From Hyphococcus sp. (lineage in GTDB: Bacteria; Pseudomonadota; Alphaproteobacteria; Caulobacterales; Parvularculaceae), in the NCBI GenBank assembly GCA_021604585.1, contig BQJG01000018.1, positions 1-53,653 on the forward strand: 53,653 nucleotides of DNA, given 5' to 3'. Numbering within the stretch: position 1 is the stretch's first letter; each line of letters begins with the position of its first letter. Shown piece after piece: positions 23,415 to 31,907 of the stretch. Position numbers and translations under genes: made by a program. Under the pieces are notes generated by a model, which saw only the letters and a program-made list of their open reading frames with translations, made no database searches and had not been told where the DNA came from.

Positions 23415-24302
23415 CTAAAACGCACCGCGATTAATCACGCGATCAGTCGCCAGCACTGTTTCAGGGTTAATTGGATCATTGCCCGCGCCGCGCTGATAGA
23501 ATGGAGTAAAATCGCAATCGCATATTTCGAAAAGTTGTTCAAAACTATCGATGATAAAATACGTTTTCTGGAAATCATCCACCATGTACGCCGTGTTCAA
23601 GACGCGCTCGAGATCGAAAGCGACCCTGTTCGGTTTCGGGCTCTGCACAGAATAAATTGTTTCGTCTTTCGAGGACAGCATGCCGGCGCCAAATGCGCGC
23701 AACCCGTCTGGCGTATTGATAAGACCAAATTCAACGATGTACCAGTAAAGCCGCGCCAGCATTTTCTGCGCGCCATGTTCAATCGCCTTCGGCCCGCCCT
23801 TGCCATATTTGCGCATATATTCGGCAAAAACTGGATTGGAGAGTAACGGCACATGGCCGAAAAAATCATGGAAGATGTCAGGCTCGACGAGATAGTCGAG
23901 CTCGTGTTCTCCGCGCATCCACCACGAAACCGGAAAACGCCGGTTGGCCAGATGGTCAAAAAAGACATCATCCGGAATAAGCCCCGGCACGGCGACCAGT
24001 TGCCAGCCAGTCGCATCACCAAGCACTTTATTCGCGTCTTCAAGCCGCGGAATAGCCTCGCCTGCATTCAGCGCTTCAAGGCCGTCCATAAACTCTTTCG
24101 CAGCGAAACCCGGCAGCAGCGCTTTTTGTCGTTCGTATAAAAACCGCCACCTTGCCTGCTCGGCATCGGTGTAGCGCTCATAAGGCTGCTCAACCGTGTA
24201 GTCGGCGCGCATGTGGCCGTAATCACCACGCAACTCGTGGCTGGTGTTGGCGGCAAATGGATTTTTCAAAGCCGGGGAGCCATTGGCGGTGGAATCTCTC
24301 AT
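23415..24302 (-). CDS. phhA: Phenylalanine 4-monooxygenase
   Basis: PhhA hydroxylates phenylalanine to tyrosine using a pterin cofactor and non-heme iron. The two iron histidines are in HDFFGHVPLL and the Glu in YWYIVEFGL, and the substrate side PVSWWMRGEHELDYL is typical. The length of about 295 residues fits the bacterial single-domain enzyme. The ATG at 24300-24302 starts MRDSTANG; a GTG at 24318-24320 would add MAYIQP, and neither has a strong ribosome site. It is divergent from an Lrp-type regulator with a palindrome between. Confidence 0.95.
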   Translation of the reverse strand: MRDSTANGSPALKNPFAANTSHELRGDYGHMRADYTVEQPYERYTDAEQARWRFLYERQKALLPGFAAKEFMDGLEALNAGEAIPRLEDANKVLGDATGWQLVAVPGLIPDDVFFDHLANRRFPVSWWMRGEHELDYLVEPDIFHDFFGHVPLLSNPVFAEYMRKYGKGGPKAIEHGAQKMLARLYWYIVEFGLINTPDGLRAFGAGMLSSKDETIYSVQSPKPNRVAFDLERVLNTAYMVDDFQKTYFIIDSFEQLFEICDCDFTPFYQRGAGNDPINPETVLATDRVINRGAF

Positions 24303-24385
24303 AGGTTGTATGTACGCCACATAAATGAAAATTTCTTGCCAGAATTGGCGTAAAGATAAAGAATTATTGCAATTTTTCTCGTATA

Positions 24386-24402
24386 TTCCTGAATATCAGG
24401 AA
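24386..24402. promoter_or_regulatory. Palindrome between phhA and the Lrp-type regulator
   Basis: TTCCTGA-ATA-TCAGGAA is a perfect 7-bp inverted repeat with a three-base centre. It lies 9 bases before the regulator start codon and 84 bases before the phhA start, in an AT-rich gap. A dyad of this form suits an Lrp/AsnC operator. Confidence 0.65.
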
Positions 24403-24410
24403 ATAATTGC

Positions 24411-24872
24411 ATGATCGATCAAACCGACAAGAAAATTCTTAACCTCCTGCAAAGGGACGGGCGTCTCACCAACGCCGAAATCGCGGACCGGGTTGGCCTG
24501 TCTGTTTCGGCAGCACACCGGCGTGTAAAGCAACTGGAGGAAACGGGTGTTATCACCGGTTACACGGCGAATGTCAGCCGCGCCGCGACCGGCCTTAATG
24601 TTCTCGCATATGTTTTCGTAAAACTGGACTCGCATACGGAAGAACATCTCGCCGCTTTTGAAAAGCAAGTGAATCTGATCGACGAAGTCGTTTCTTGCTA
24701 TGCCGTATCCGGCGGCGGCGATTACATTTTGCAAGTGATCGCGCGCGACATGGATGGCTTTGCGGATGTCGCGCTCAAAAAATTAGCCCGCCTACCAGGC
24801 GTAAAAGATTCGACTTCGAATTTCGTATTATCAGCGATGAAGCAGTCGCCCGGATGGCCGCTGTCCATCTAG
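24411..24872 (+). CDS. Lrp/AsnC family transcriptional regulator
   Basis: The 153-residue protein starts MIDQTDKKILNLLQRDGRLT with the winged HTH (NAEIADRVGLSVSAAHRRVKQLEE), followed by the RAM ligand-binding domain (VSCYAVSGGGDYILQVIARD). A divergent arrangement with phhA suggests it controls phenylalanine catabolism in answer to an aromatic amino acid; this is inferred from position. The gene starts 9 bases after the palindrome, which would allow autorepression. Confidence 0.92.
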   Translation: MIDQTDKKILNLLQRDGRLTNAEIADRVGLSVSAAHRRVKQLEETGVITGYTANVSRAATGLNVLAYVFVKLDSHTEEHLAAFEKQVNLIDEVVSCYAVSGGGDYILQVIARDMDGFADVALKKLARLPGVKDSTSNFVLSAMKQSPGWPLSI

Positions 24873-24903
24873 GGCGTGGACAGACAGCGGCCGCCGGAGG
24901 GCG

Positions 24904-25437
24904 TCAGGCGTTGGGGCGTAAATAAGCCTGACGCTGTGCGTAGATTGAAAGTTCAGCGCGCGTCAGCGCGCCATTCGCATTGAGGTCAGAAGATGCAAAG
25001 ATTGCATTTTGCAGACCGGTATATTCCCCCTGCTGCATTTTTCCGTCTGTCCCGGCGAACGCGTAAAATGTATGGCGCGCAACGGCGTCGATACGCGTTT
25101 GTTCCGCATCACCGAGCGCCAGCGGGGCGCTGACCGGCAGCGCAATCGTTTGCACAGCGCCGGCTTTTTCAACCGAAATAAATCCATTGAGATTGGCGAG
25201 CTCGGCGGTGACAACCGACATGGCGGCAAATTCATTGACATCGAGAACGCCGTCGTCATTTCTGTCAGCGCGCTGGAACGCGAGTTGTGCGTGCGTGGCG
25301 ACTTCCGCTTGAGAAAGTTTGGTGAGCGCGCCGTCGCTATAGGCCGCCGATGAATGGACGCCAGCATAAGAGGCTGCGGCGACAGCCAGGGAGGCAAATG
25401 CAGCGGTGACCGTGTTCATGAAAATCGTAGCGGGCAT
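24904..25437 (-). CDS. Secreted EF-hand calcium-binding protein
   Basis: The 177-residue protein has a signal peptide (MPATIFMNTVTAAFASLAVA, cleaved around SYAG) and two EF-hand loops, DRNDDGVLDVNEF and DLNANGALTRAEL, with Asp/Asn residues at the expected calcium positions. A degenerate third is possible (GTDGKMQQGEY). It probably binds Ca2+ outside the inner membrane. The ATG at 25435-25437 has AGGAGGGG just upstream, which favours it over the internal ATG at 25419. The gap 25438-25591 has no gene. Confidence 0.85.
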   Translation of the reverse strand: MPATIFMNTVTAAFASLAVAAASYAGVHSSAAYSDGALTKLSQAEVATHAQLAFQRADRNDDGVLDVNEFAAMSVVTAELANLNGFISVEKAGAVQTIALPVSAPLALGDAEQTRIDAVARHTFYAFAGTDGKMQQGEYTGLQNAIFASSDLNANGALTRAELSIYAQRQAYLRPNA

Positions 25438-25591
25438 TGACCCCTCCTCTTTCTCTCATGATCACCATGAGCGCGAAGCGGGGCCAATCTTCGGAGGAAT
25501 CAAGGATTTATGTGGGCGTAAAGGGCGGAATTGGGGCGATTGCGGCGACTTTGAGGTAAATTCAACCGGCGGATGCGTACAGCGTCTTGGC

Positions 25592-26530
25592 CTATTCCGC
25601 TGGCTGCGGGGCCGGCTGGGCGGCGTTGTCAGACTGCGGGTCGTCACTCCCGTGAACACGCGCCCAACGCTCTTTGATCATCGCCGACGTCAGTCGTGAC
25701 CCGTCCGGCGACCAGCCCGGCGGCCCAAACATATATCCGAGGGCGTCCTTCAGCGACGACGCGATAAAAACATCTTTGGCGATGCCGATCCACTCGTGAA
25801 AGGAAATCACCAGCGGATTGAAAGTGCCAAGATTTTTGATGATGCCGTAGCGTGGTTTTTCCGCAGCGTCTTCTTCAATAAAAGTCCCGAACATCCGGTC
25901 CCAGATGATCAGCGTGCCAGCATAGTTGGCGTCAAGATAATTCGGGTTCGTCGCATGGTGAACCCTGTGATGGCTCGGCGTATTAAACACCCACTCGAAC
26001 GGCCCCATGCGGTTGATCAGTTCCGTATGAATCCAGAACTGATAGAGCAGATTGATCGCGCCGACGAAGAGCACCATGCCGGGGTGGAAGCCGAGAAAGA
26101 TTAGCGGTGTGCGAAACAGGACCGTGCCGATGATTTGCCCCGTCCAGGTTTGACGAAGCGCCGTCGTCAGATTGTAGTGCTGCGATGAATGATGAACCAC
26201 GTGACTGGCCCAGAACCATCTCCGTTCGTGACTGATGCGATGCCACCAATAGTATCGCAGATCATCGAGTGTGAAACATAGCAGCACCGCCCACCATGTG
26301 TTCGGAATGGTGGTCAGACGAAATTCATAGGCCGCTGTGAAGGCAGCCGCGACCAGCGCCGCCCCGCCAAAAAGCGGCGCAATCTCGCTGCCGAAACCCA
26401 TGACAAGGCTAGCAGCGGAATCGCGCGCATCGTAGCGTCCCTTGTTCAAGAATCTCACGGCGATCAGCTCAGCGATGACCAACACCAAAAATGCCGGCAC
26501 TGCATAGGTAATGATATCTGGAAACTCCAT
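25592..26530 (-). CDS. Sterol desaturase / fatty acid hydroxylase family protein
   Basis: This 312-residue membrane protein has the di-iron histidine boxes of the superfamily: WWHRISHE, HVVHHSSQHYN and HHRVHHATN. About four membrane helices lie around them (residues 6-22, 43-65, 77-94 and ~150-170). The family hydroxylates or desaturates lipids; the bacterial substrate is unclear. The ATG at 26528-26530 (MEFPDIITYAV) is preferred; a 34-residue upstream extension has no membrane character and overlaps the neighbour. Confidence 0.9.
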   Translation of the reverse strand: MEFPDIITYAVPAFLVLVIAELIAVRFLNKGRYDARDSAASLVMGFGSEIAPLFGGAALVAAAFTAAYEFRLTTIPNTWWAVLLCFTLDDLRYYWWHRISHERRWFWASHVVHHSSQHYNLTTALRQTWTGQIIGTVLFRTPLIFLGFHPGMVLFVGAINLLYQFWIHTELINRMGPFEWVFNTPSHHRVHHATNPNYLDANYAGTLIIWDRMFGTFIEEDAAEKPRYGIIKNLGTFNPLVISFHEWIGIAKDVFIASSLKDALGYMFGPPGWSPDGSRLTSAMIKERWARVHGSDDPQSDNAAQPAPQPAE

Positions 26531-26534
26531 CGCC

Positions 26535-26978
26535 CTATAGTGCCACCACCTCCTGGAATTTTCGAGCCCATTGCGCAGCGTCGTCGGCGGCAAGCGAAAT
26601 CTCAGTTGCGCCGGGATCCAGAGGCGCGACAATCAATACCCCGTCACAGTCGGCGACTTTCATCACCGCCCCGGGATAACGCCGCGTCACCAACTCAAGC
26701 CCGAGGCGTGACACGAGGGCATAATCGCCGTCAGCCCCTTCAGCCAGCGCGGCGCGTCCATCGCGATCAATCAGCCACTGCACAGGTGAGAAATCCGGTT
26801 CGTCAAAGGCGAGCCGTTCGCGCGCCAACTCTTCAGTGATAGTTGGCGATGGCGTCTTAAAGATGAGCCAAGCCATACCGACCATCAAGGCGATGGCGGC
26901 AATGGAAACCAGTGATTCGATCAAAAGCTCGATGGTCACAGCTCTTGGCCCCAAGCGTTTCAGGTGGCCTTTATGCAA
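26535..26978 (-). CDS. Hypothetical membrane-anchored protein
   Basis: The 147-residue product has one N-terminal hydrophobic helix (about 17-40, ELLIESLVSIAAIALMVGMA) and a ~100-residue soluble part (LIDRDGRAALAEGADGDYALVSR) that I do not recognise. The 26978 ATG has a GAAG six bases upstream; a GTG at 26937-26939 would start just before the helix and is an alternative. It lies four bases before the sterol desaturase family gene, so they probably form an operon. Confidence 0.7.
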   Translation of the reverse strand: MHKGHLKRLGPRAVTIELLIESLVSIAAIALMVGMAWLIFKTPSPTITEELARERLAFDEPDFSPVQWLIDRDGRAALAEGADGDYALVSRLGLELVTRRYPGAVMKVADCDGVLIVAPLDPGATEISLAADDAAQWARKFQEVVAL

Positions 26979-26986
26979 TCTTCAAC

Positions 26987-27574
26987 CTACCCATCGCAAG
27001 GGATTCGTGTCGCAGCCAGCTTGAAGGTTTTGACCCACTCTCCATTATCACCCTTTGTATAGGCCACCCGTGACCAGTGATCCTTGTCATCAATGTGGAA
27101 CGTCGCCTGAAAATTGGCTCGGTCTGGATAGACCTGCCACATGGTCAAAACGTCATCGATGACCTTCGCGCGCAAATCCTGCACCTGGTTGGCGCCCGTG
27201 GCGACCCACATCATGTCCCACTCGCCTGCTTCTTTGTCGTACATGCGCACATTGATCCCGCGCGGTGAATTGGGGTCTTGCGCCGGGTCTGGGTGGAACC
27301 ATTCATCAATGATTGCCATGCCGCCTAGACCATAATACCCGTTCCAGCGGGCGGTGACGCCCGGCTGCGGTGGAGACCAGCTTTCTCCTTGCCATGCGTG
27401 AAAGGTGACCTTGTAATCACCGATCAGAAAAGCAAATTGCTCGGTCTCAGCCGGCGCGTTCGGATGCATTGTCCCATAATCACACGTCTTCGGCGGCGCA
27501 ACATCCTGCGCCATCGCTGTCGCGCCTGCGTACATTAATCCAAAGGCGCAAGCGCCAAACAATTTCTTTTGCAT
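26987..27574 (-). CDS. Secreted protein, DUF1579-like
   Basis: The 195-residue protein has a signal peptide (MQKKLFGACAFGLMYAGATAMA) and a compact domain beginning FAFLIGDYKVTFHAW. Next come WNGYYGLGGMAIIDEWF and GINVRMYDKEAGEWDMMWV, a pattern like DUF1579 or lipocalin-type beta-barrels. Cys31 and the last Cys could pair. The function is unknown. It is eight bases upstream of the membrane-anchored gene and is likely cotranscribed with it. Confidence 0.75.
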   Translation of the reverse strand: MQKKLFGACAFGLMYAGATAMAQDVAPPKTCDYGTMHPNAPAETEQFAFLIGDYKVTFHAWQGESWSPPQPGVTARWNGYYGLGGMAIIDEWFHPDPAQDPNSPRGINVRMYDKEAGEWDMMWVATGANQVQDLRAKVIDDVLTMWQVYPDRANFQATFHIDDKDHWSRVAYTKGDNGEWVKTFKLAATRIPCDG

Positions 27575-27640
27575 TGAAAGCTCTCCCGTTTCCGGCCGGG
27601 AGGCTATGGCGCCCTGCGACGGCGGTCACCATCTGAAGGC

Positions 27641-27676
27641 CGTAAAACACAAAACGGCGCGCCAGATGGCGCGCCG
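27641..27676 (-). terminator. Rho-independent terminator after ndk
   Basis: The stem CGGCGCGCC/GGCGCGCCG with loop AGAT (27655-27676) reads into TTTTGTGTTTTAC on the minus strand, 28 bases after the ndk stop. The nine-pair GC stem and T-rich tail are the usual pattern. Confidence 0.9.
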
Positions 27677-27703
27677 CTTCGATAACATGTGCGTGAGGCT
27701 GGA

Positions 27704-28126
27704 TTAGCCGACGATTTCATCTTTCGAGAAAAAGTACTCGATTTCCTGCGCGGCTGTCTCAGGCGCGTCTGAACCGTGCACAGAGTTTTCGCCGATGGAA
27801 ACCGCAAATTCCTTGCGGATGGTTCCAGGGGCCGCGTCGGCCGGGTTGGTTGCGCCCATAATCTCGCGATTTTTCGCGATGGCGTTTTCACCTTCGAGGA
27901 CCTGGACGACAACCGGCTCAGACATCATAAACTCGACCAGCTCCCCAAAGAACGGGCGTTCCTTGTGGACACCGTAAAAGCCTTCCGCCTGTTCGCGGGA
28001 CATGCGGATGCGCTTGGAAGCAACGACGCGCAGGCCGCCTTCCTCAAATTTGGCGATGATCTTGCCGGTCAGATTGCGACGCGTCGCGTCCGGTTTAATG
28101 ATGGAAAAGGTGCGTTCGAGCGCCAT
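27704..28126 (-). CDS. ndk: Nucleoside diphosphate kinase
   Basis: Ndk transfers phosphate from ATP to other NDPs through a phospho-histidine. The catalytic His is H117 (ENSVHGSDAPE), and K11 (FSIIKPDA) and RNLTGKI are the nucleotide site residues. The length of 140 residues is standard. A single-gene unit with its own terminator on the 3' side. Confidence 0.97.
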   Translation of the reverse strand: MALERTFSIIKPDATRRNLTGKIIAKFEEGGLRVVASKRIRMSREQAEGFYGVHKERPFFGELVEFMMSEPVVVQVLEGENAIAKNREIMGATNPADAAPGTIRKEFAVSIGENSVHGSDAPETAAQEIEYFFSKDEIVG

Positions 28127-28208
28127 GGGTCAGTCCTCAACTATTGTGGAAAATGCTTTGTTGGCGGGGTTCCTAGCAACGCTTGTGCACTGCGGCAAGC
28201 CTAAAACC

Positions 28209-28233
28209 CAAAAGGCGGCCCTCGGGCCGCCTT
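28209..28233. terminator. Bidirectional hairpin terminator after fadJ
   Basis: AAAAGGCGGCCC-TC-GGGCCGCCTTT is a perfect stem with A-run on one side and T-run on the other. It lies 29 bases after the fadJ stop on the minus strand, where it should end that operon; it could also work in the plus direction. Confidence 0.9.
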
Positions 28234-28261
28234 TCGCTCGTCATTGAAACATATGTAAAGC

Positions 28262-30469
28262 CTAGGCAGCCTTGCTGTAGAGCCTTTCTCCGGTCTTCGC
28301 CATATCGCGGAATTTTTCGGGCGGGCTGAAGCGCGCGCCATATTTCTGCGCGAGGCTTTCGGCTTTGCGGACGAAGGTTTCCATGCCAAGCGTGTCGATG
28401 TGGCTCATGGGTCCGCCAGTCCATGGTGCAAATCCCCAGCCAAAGATCGCGCCAAGATCGGCCGACTGCGGATCGAAGACGATGCCTTCAGCGAAACACT
28501 GCGCCGCCGGAATGAGCTGAGCGTAAAGCAACCGCTCTTTCACTTCATCGACGGATGGCTGCTCTTCGGCCAGCGGGAAGTGCTCGGAGAGGCCTGCCCA
28601 AAGGTGCTTCTTGCCGCCTTCCGGATATTCATAGAATCCGCCACCGGATTTGCGTCCGTGACGGCCAAGGCCGACGACCATCTTCTCCAGTAGTTCTTCA
28701 TTGCCTGACGGCTTGTATTTGTCGCCGAGTTCTTTTTTGGTCGACTGCATCAGCATGTGACCAAGCGACAGCGACGTCTCATCAGTCAATGCAAGCGGAC
28801 CAACCGGCATGCCGAGCACCTTCGCAGCGTTCTCGATCAGCGCCGGTTTAATACCTTCCTGCACCATAATCATCGCCTCGCCGAGATAAGGCGGGACTAC
28901 ACGATTGGTGTAGAAGCCACGCGTGTCTTTTACGACGATTGGCGTCTTTTTAATCATGCGAACATAATCAAGCGCCGCCGCCAAGGAACGGTCTCCGGAT
29001 TTTTCACCGGGGATGATCTCAACCAGTGGCATCTTGTCGACCGGCGAGAAAAAGTGAATGCCGATAAACTGGTCCGGGCGTTCAGAGTTTTTCGCAAGGC
29101 CCGTAATTGGCAATGTCGACGTATTGGACGCAAAGATCACGTCCTTGCCGATCACAGCTTCGGTTTTCTGGATCACGTCTTTCTTGACATCCGGATCCTC
29201 GAACACCGCCTCGATGATCATGTCGACGTCTTTGAGATCATTGTAGTCGGTGGTCGGCGTAATCCGGGCGAGCAGTTCGTCGCCTTTTTCCTTTGTGACC
29301 TTGCCGCGCGAGACGCCTTTCTCGACGATCTTTTGCGAATAGCCTTTGCCCTTTTGCGCATACTCAAGATCGCGGTCGAGCAGCACCACATCCATGCCGC
29401 CTTTGGCTGTCACATAGGCGATGCCCGCACCCATCATGCCGGCGCCGAGCACGCCGACTTTCTTAAGCTGGGTCGGCGGCACGTCTTTCGGGCGCTGTTC
29501 GCCTTTTTCCGCTGCCTGCTTGTTGATGAACAAGGTGCGGATCATGTTGCGCGATTGCGGCGAGGAAAGGAGCTTGAGGAAGTATTTGGACTCGATGCGG
29601 ATCGCCGTGTCGAAAGGTACGATTGAGCCTTCATAAAGACACGACAGAATGTATTGAATTGCCGGGTAGTTGTGGTTTGTTTCCTTCTGCGCCATGGCGT
29701 TGGCGCCGATGAAAAATTGAACCGCGCGCGGATCCATCGCGCCGCCGCCGCCTGGAAACTTGAAGCCCTTCTTGTCCCATGGTTGCGTCACTTTCGGATT
29801 GGCTTTCACCCATTCCTTTGCTTTCGCCACGATCTGGTCGGCAGGAACAACCTCCTGCACGATGCCTTGCGCCTTTGCCGTCGCCGGATCGATTGGCTTG
29901 CCCTGCGTCGCCATCATGGCGGCGTTTTGCAAACCGGCCAGACGCGGCAGCCGCTGGGTGCCGCCGGCGCCGGGAAGCAAGCCAACCTGAACCTCCGGAA
30001 CGCCAAGCTGAATTTTGGGGTTGTCAGCAACGACGCGATAGTGCGATGCGAGCACCAGTTCCAGTCCGCCGCCGAGCGCAAGACCGTTGACCGCTGCGGC
30101 AACCGGTTTCGCGGCGGCTTCGCCTTTCAGCAGCGCCTTGGCCGAATGCCCGCCGGTTTCGAGCTTGCGCAGAACGCTGTTCAAGGTGAAGGCGGATTCA
30201 AACTGTTCTTTCTTAGACTGCGGCTTGCCGCGGCCTACGCCGCCGCCGCCCAGCATGTTGAGATCGGCGCCCGCGAGAAAGCCCGACGTCTTGCCCGAGG
30301 TGATGACTGCGCCCTTGACGCTGTCGTCGGTGATGAACTCGTCCACCCATTTGGCGAAGTCTTCCATCAAGTCGGCGTCCCAGACATTCATGGACTTGCC
30401 GGGAAGGTCGATGGTGACCAGCGCAATCCCGTCAGCGTCTTTTTCGATTTTCAATGTTTTGTAGGTCAT
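28262..30469 (-). CDS. fadJ: Fatty acid oxidation multifunctional protein (enoyl-CoA hydratase / 3-hydroxyacyl-CoA dehydrogenase)
   Basis: The 735-residue protein carries out two steps of beta-oxidation. The N-terminal crotonase domain (~1-200) has GFLAGADLNML and ALGGGLELVLASHYRV. A Rossmann domain for NAD follows from ~335 (VGVLGAGMMGAGIAYVT), then the dehydrogenase C-terminal domains (DQFIGIHFFSPVDKMPLVEI, GFYTNRVVPPYLGEAMIM). It is 28 bases downstream of the thiolase gene in one operon. FadB versus FadJ cannot be decided strictly; the length suggests the FadJ/FadN-like alphaproteobacterial form. Confidence 0.93.
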   Translation of the reverse strand: MTYKTLKIEKDADGIALVTIDLPGKSMNVWDADLMEDFAKWVDEFITDDSVKGAVITSGKTSGFLAGADLNMLGGGGVGRGKPQSKKEQFESAFTLNSVLRKLETGGHSAKALLKGEAAAKPVAAAVNGLALGGGLELVLASHYRVVADNPKIQLGVPEVQVGLLPGAGGTQRLPRLAGLQNAAMMATQGKPIDPATAKAQGIVQEVVPADQIVAKAKEWVKANPKVTQPWDKKGFKFPGGGGAMDPRAVQFFIGANAMAQKETNHNYPAIQYILSCLYEGSIVPFDTAIRIESKYFLKLLSSPQSRNMIRTLFINKQAAEKGEQRPKDVPPTQLKKVGVLGAGMMGAGIAYVTAKGGMDVVLLDRDLEYAQKGKGYSQKIVEKGVSRGKVTKEKGDELLARITPTTDYNDLKDVDMIIEAVFEDPDVKKDVIQKTEAVIGKDVIFASNTSTLPITGLAKNSERPDQFIGIHFFSPVDKMPLVEIIPGEKSGDRSLAAALDYVRMIKKTPIVVKDTRGFYTNRVVPPYLGEAMIMVQEGIKPALIENAAKVLGMPVGPLALTDETSLSLGHMLMQSTKKELGDKYKPSGNEELLEKMVVGLGRHGRKSGGGFYEYPEGGKKHLWAGLSEHFPLAEEQPSVDEVKERLLYAQLIPAAQCFAEGIVFDPQSADLGAIFGWGFAPWTGGPMSHIDTLGMETFVRKAESLAQKYGARFSPPEKFRDMAKTGERLYSKAA

Positions 30470-30496
30470 GTTCTTTGTCCGTCTGAAATCTGAAAA

Positions 30497-31705
30497 TTAA
30501 ACGCGTTCGATGATCGTCGCCGTTCCCATGCCGGCGCCGATGCAAAGCGTTACAAGAGCTGTCGATTTGCCCGACCGCTCCAACTCATCGACCATCGTGC
30601 CCATGATCATTGCGCCCGTGGCGCCAAGCGGGTGGCCCATGGCGATCGCGCCGCCATTGACGTTGATATCCGAGTGATCGATGTCGAGCGCCTGCATGAA
30701 GCGAAGCACGACCGATGCAAAGGCTTCGTTCAACTCCCAAAGGTCAATGTCATCCTTGGTCATGCCAGCGCGCTTCAGCGCTTTGTTTGCAGCGAATTCA
30801 GGCCCCGTCAGCATGATCGTCGGTTCAGAACCGATCGACGCCATGGAGCGGATACGCGCCCGAGGCTTGAGCCCTAACTTCTTGCCGATCTCTTCATTGC
30901 CGATCAGCACCGCAGCCGCGCCGTCGACGATGCCGGAGGAGTTGCCTGCGTGGTGCACGTGATTGATTTTTTCAAGGTCCGCGTATTTTTGCAGCGCTAT
31001 TGAATCAAAACCCGGAAACTCGCCGAGCATGGCGAAGGACGGATTGAGTGCGCCCAGCGATTGCATGTTCGTATCGGCGCGAACCGTTTCATCATGATCG
31101 AGCAAGACATCGCCGATCACATCCTTGACCGGCATAATGGATTTTACAAAGCGCTTTTCTTTCCAGCTTTGCGCCGCACGCTTCTGACTCTCTACCGCAT
31201 AGGCGTCCACATCATCGCGCGAAAAACCGTATTTGGTTGCGATCAGATCCGCCGAGATTCCCTGCGGCACGAAATAGGTTTTGAAGGCCGTCGACGGATC
31301 GGTCGGCCAAGCGCCGCCGTCAGAACCCATGGGCACGCGGCTCATGCACTCGACGCCGCCGCCGATTGTAAGGTCCGCCTCGCCTGCCTTGACCTTGGCG
31401 GCAGCAATGTTGACCGCCTCAAGGCCTGATGCGCAGAAACGATTCACCTGAATGCCGGACGTCGTCTCGGCAAAGCCCGCATTCAAAATCGCCGTGCGCG
31501 TCACAACTGCGCCCTGCTCGCCCACCGGAGAGACGCACCCAAACGCCACATCTTCAATCTCGGCGCTGTCGATCTCACTGCGGTCGCGAATCGCCGACAG
31601 CACTTGCGTGGCAAGTTCGACCGGCGTCGCCTCGTGCAGCGAACCGTCAGATTTGCCTTTGCCGCGCGGGGTGCGGACGGCGTCGTAAATGTAGGCTTCC
31701 GTCAT
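30497..31705 (-). CDS. fadI: Acetyl-CoA C-acyltransferase (thiolase)
   Basis: The 402-residue enzyme closes each beta-oxidation cycle. The acylated Cys is in NRFCASGLEAVN, and the catalytic pair lies in GGAIAMGHPLGATGA and TLCIGAGMGTA. The ATG at 31703-31705 (MTEAYIYDAVRTPRGKGK) matches family starts; upstream in-frame codons to 31759 do not. It is the first gene of the operon with fadJ. The divergent gap to putA holds the promoters. Confidence 0.93.
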   Translation of the reverse strand: MTEAYIYDAVRTPRGKGKSDGSLHEATPVELATQVLSAIRDRSEIDSAEIEDVAFGCVSPVGEQGAVVTRTAILNAGFAETTSGIQVNRFCASGLEAVNIAAAKVKAGEADLTIGGGVECMSRVPMGSDGGAWPTDPSTAFKTYFVPQGISADLIATKYGFSRDDVDAYAVESQKRAAQSWKEKRFVKSIMPVKDVIGDVLLDHDETVRADTNMQSLGALNPSFAMLGEFPGFDSIALQKYADLEKINHVHHAGNSSGIVDGAAAVLIGNEEIGKKLGLKPRARIRSMASIGSEPTIMLTGPEFAANKALKRAGMTKDDIDLWELNEAFASVVLRFMQALDIDHSDINVNGGAIAMGHPLGATGAMIMGTMVDELERSGKSTALVTLCIGAGMGTATIIERV

Positions 31706-31907
31706 GGGGAGCGTCCTTTCGAACCAGGGTCTTGTCACTATTGTCGCGCCAGCCGCCATCGCAGCCTGAGCGCCCTCTCAACAGTAGTTAGAACCCGCGC
31801 CGGACGGACGCAATGGCGCAGCGCAGCAGAGCCGAAAACGGCTAACTCTCGACAATTCCCAACCGGCGTCAGATGCGCTAAGCCCGCGGCAACCAAAGCC
31901 TTCCGGG

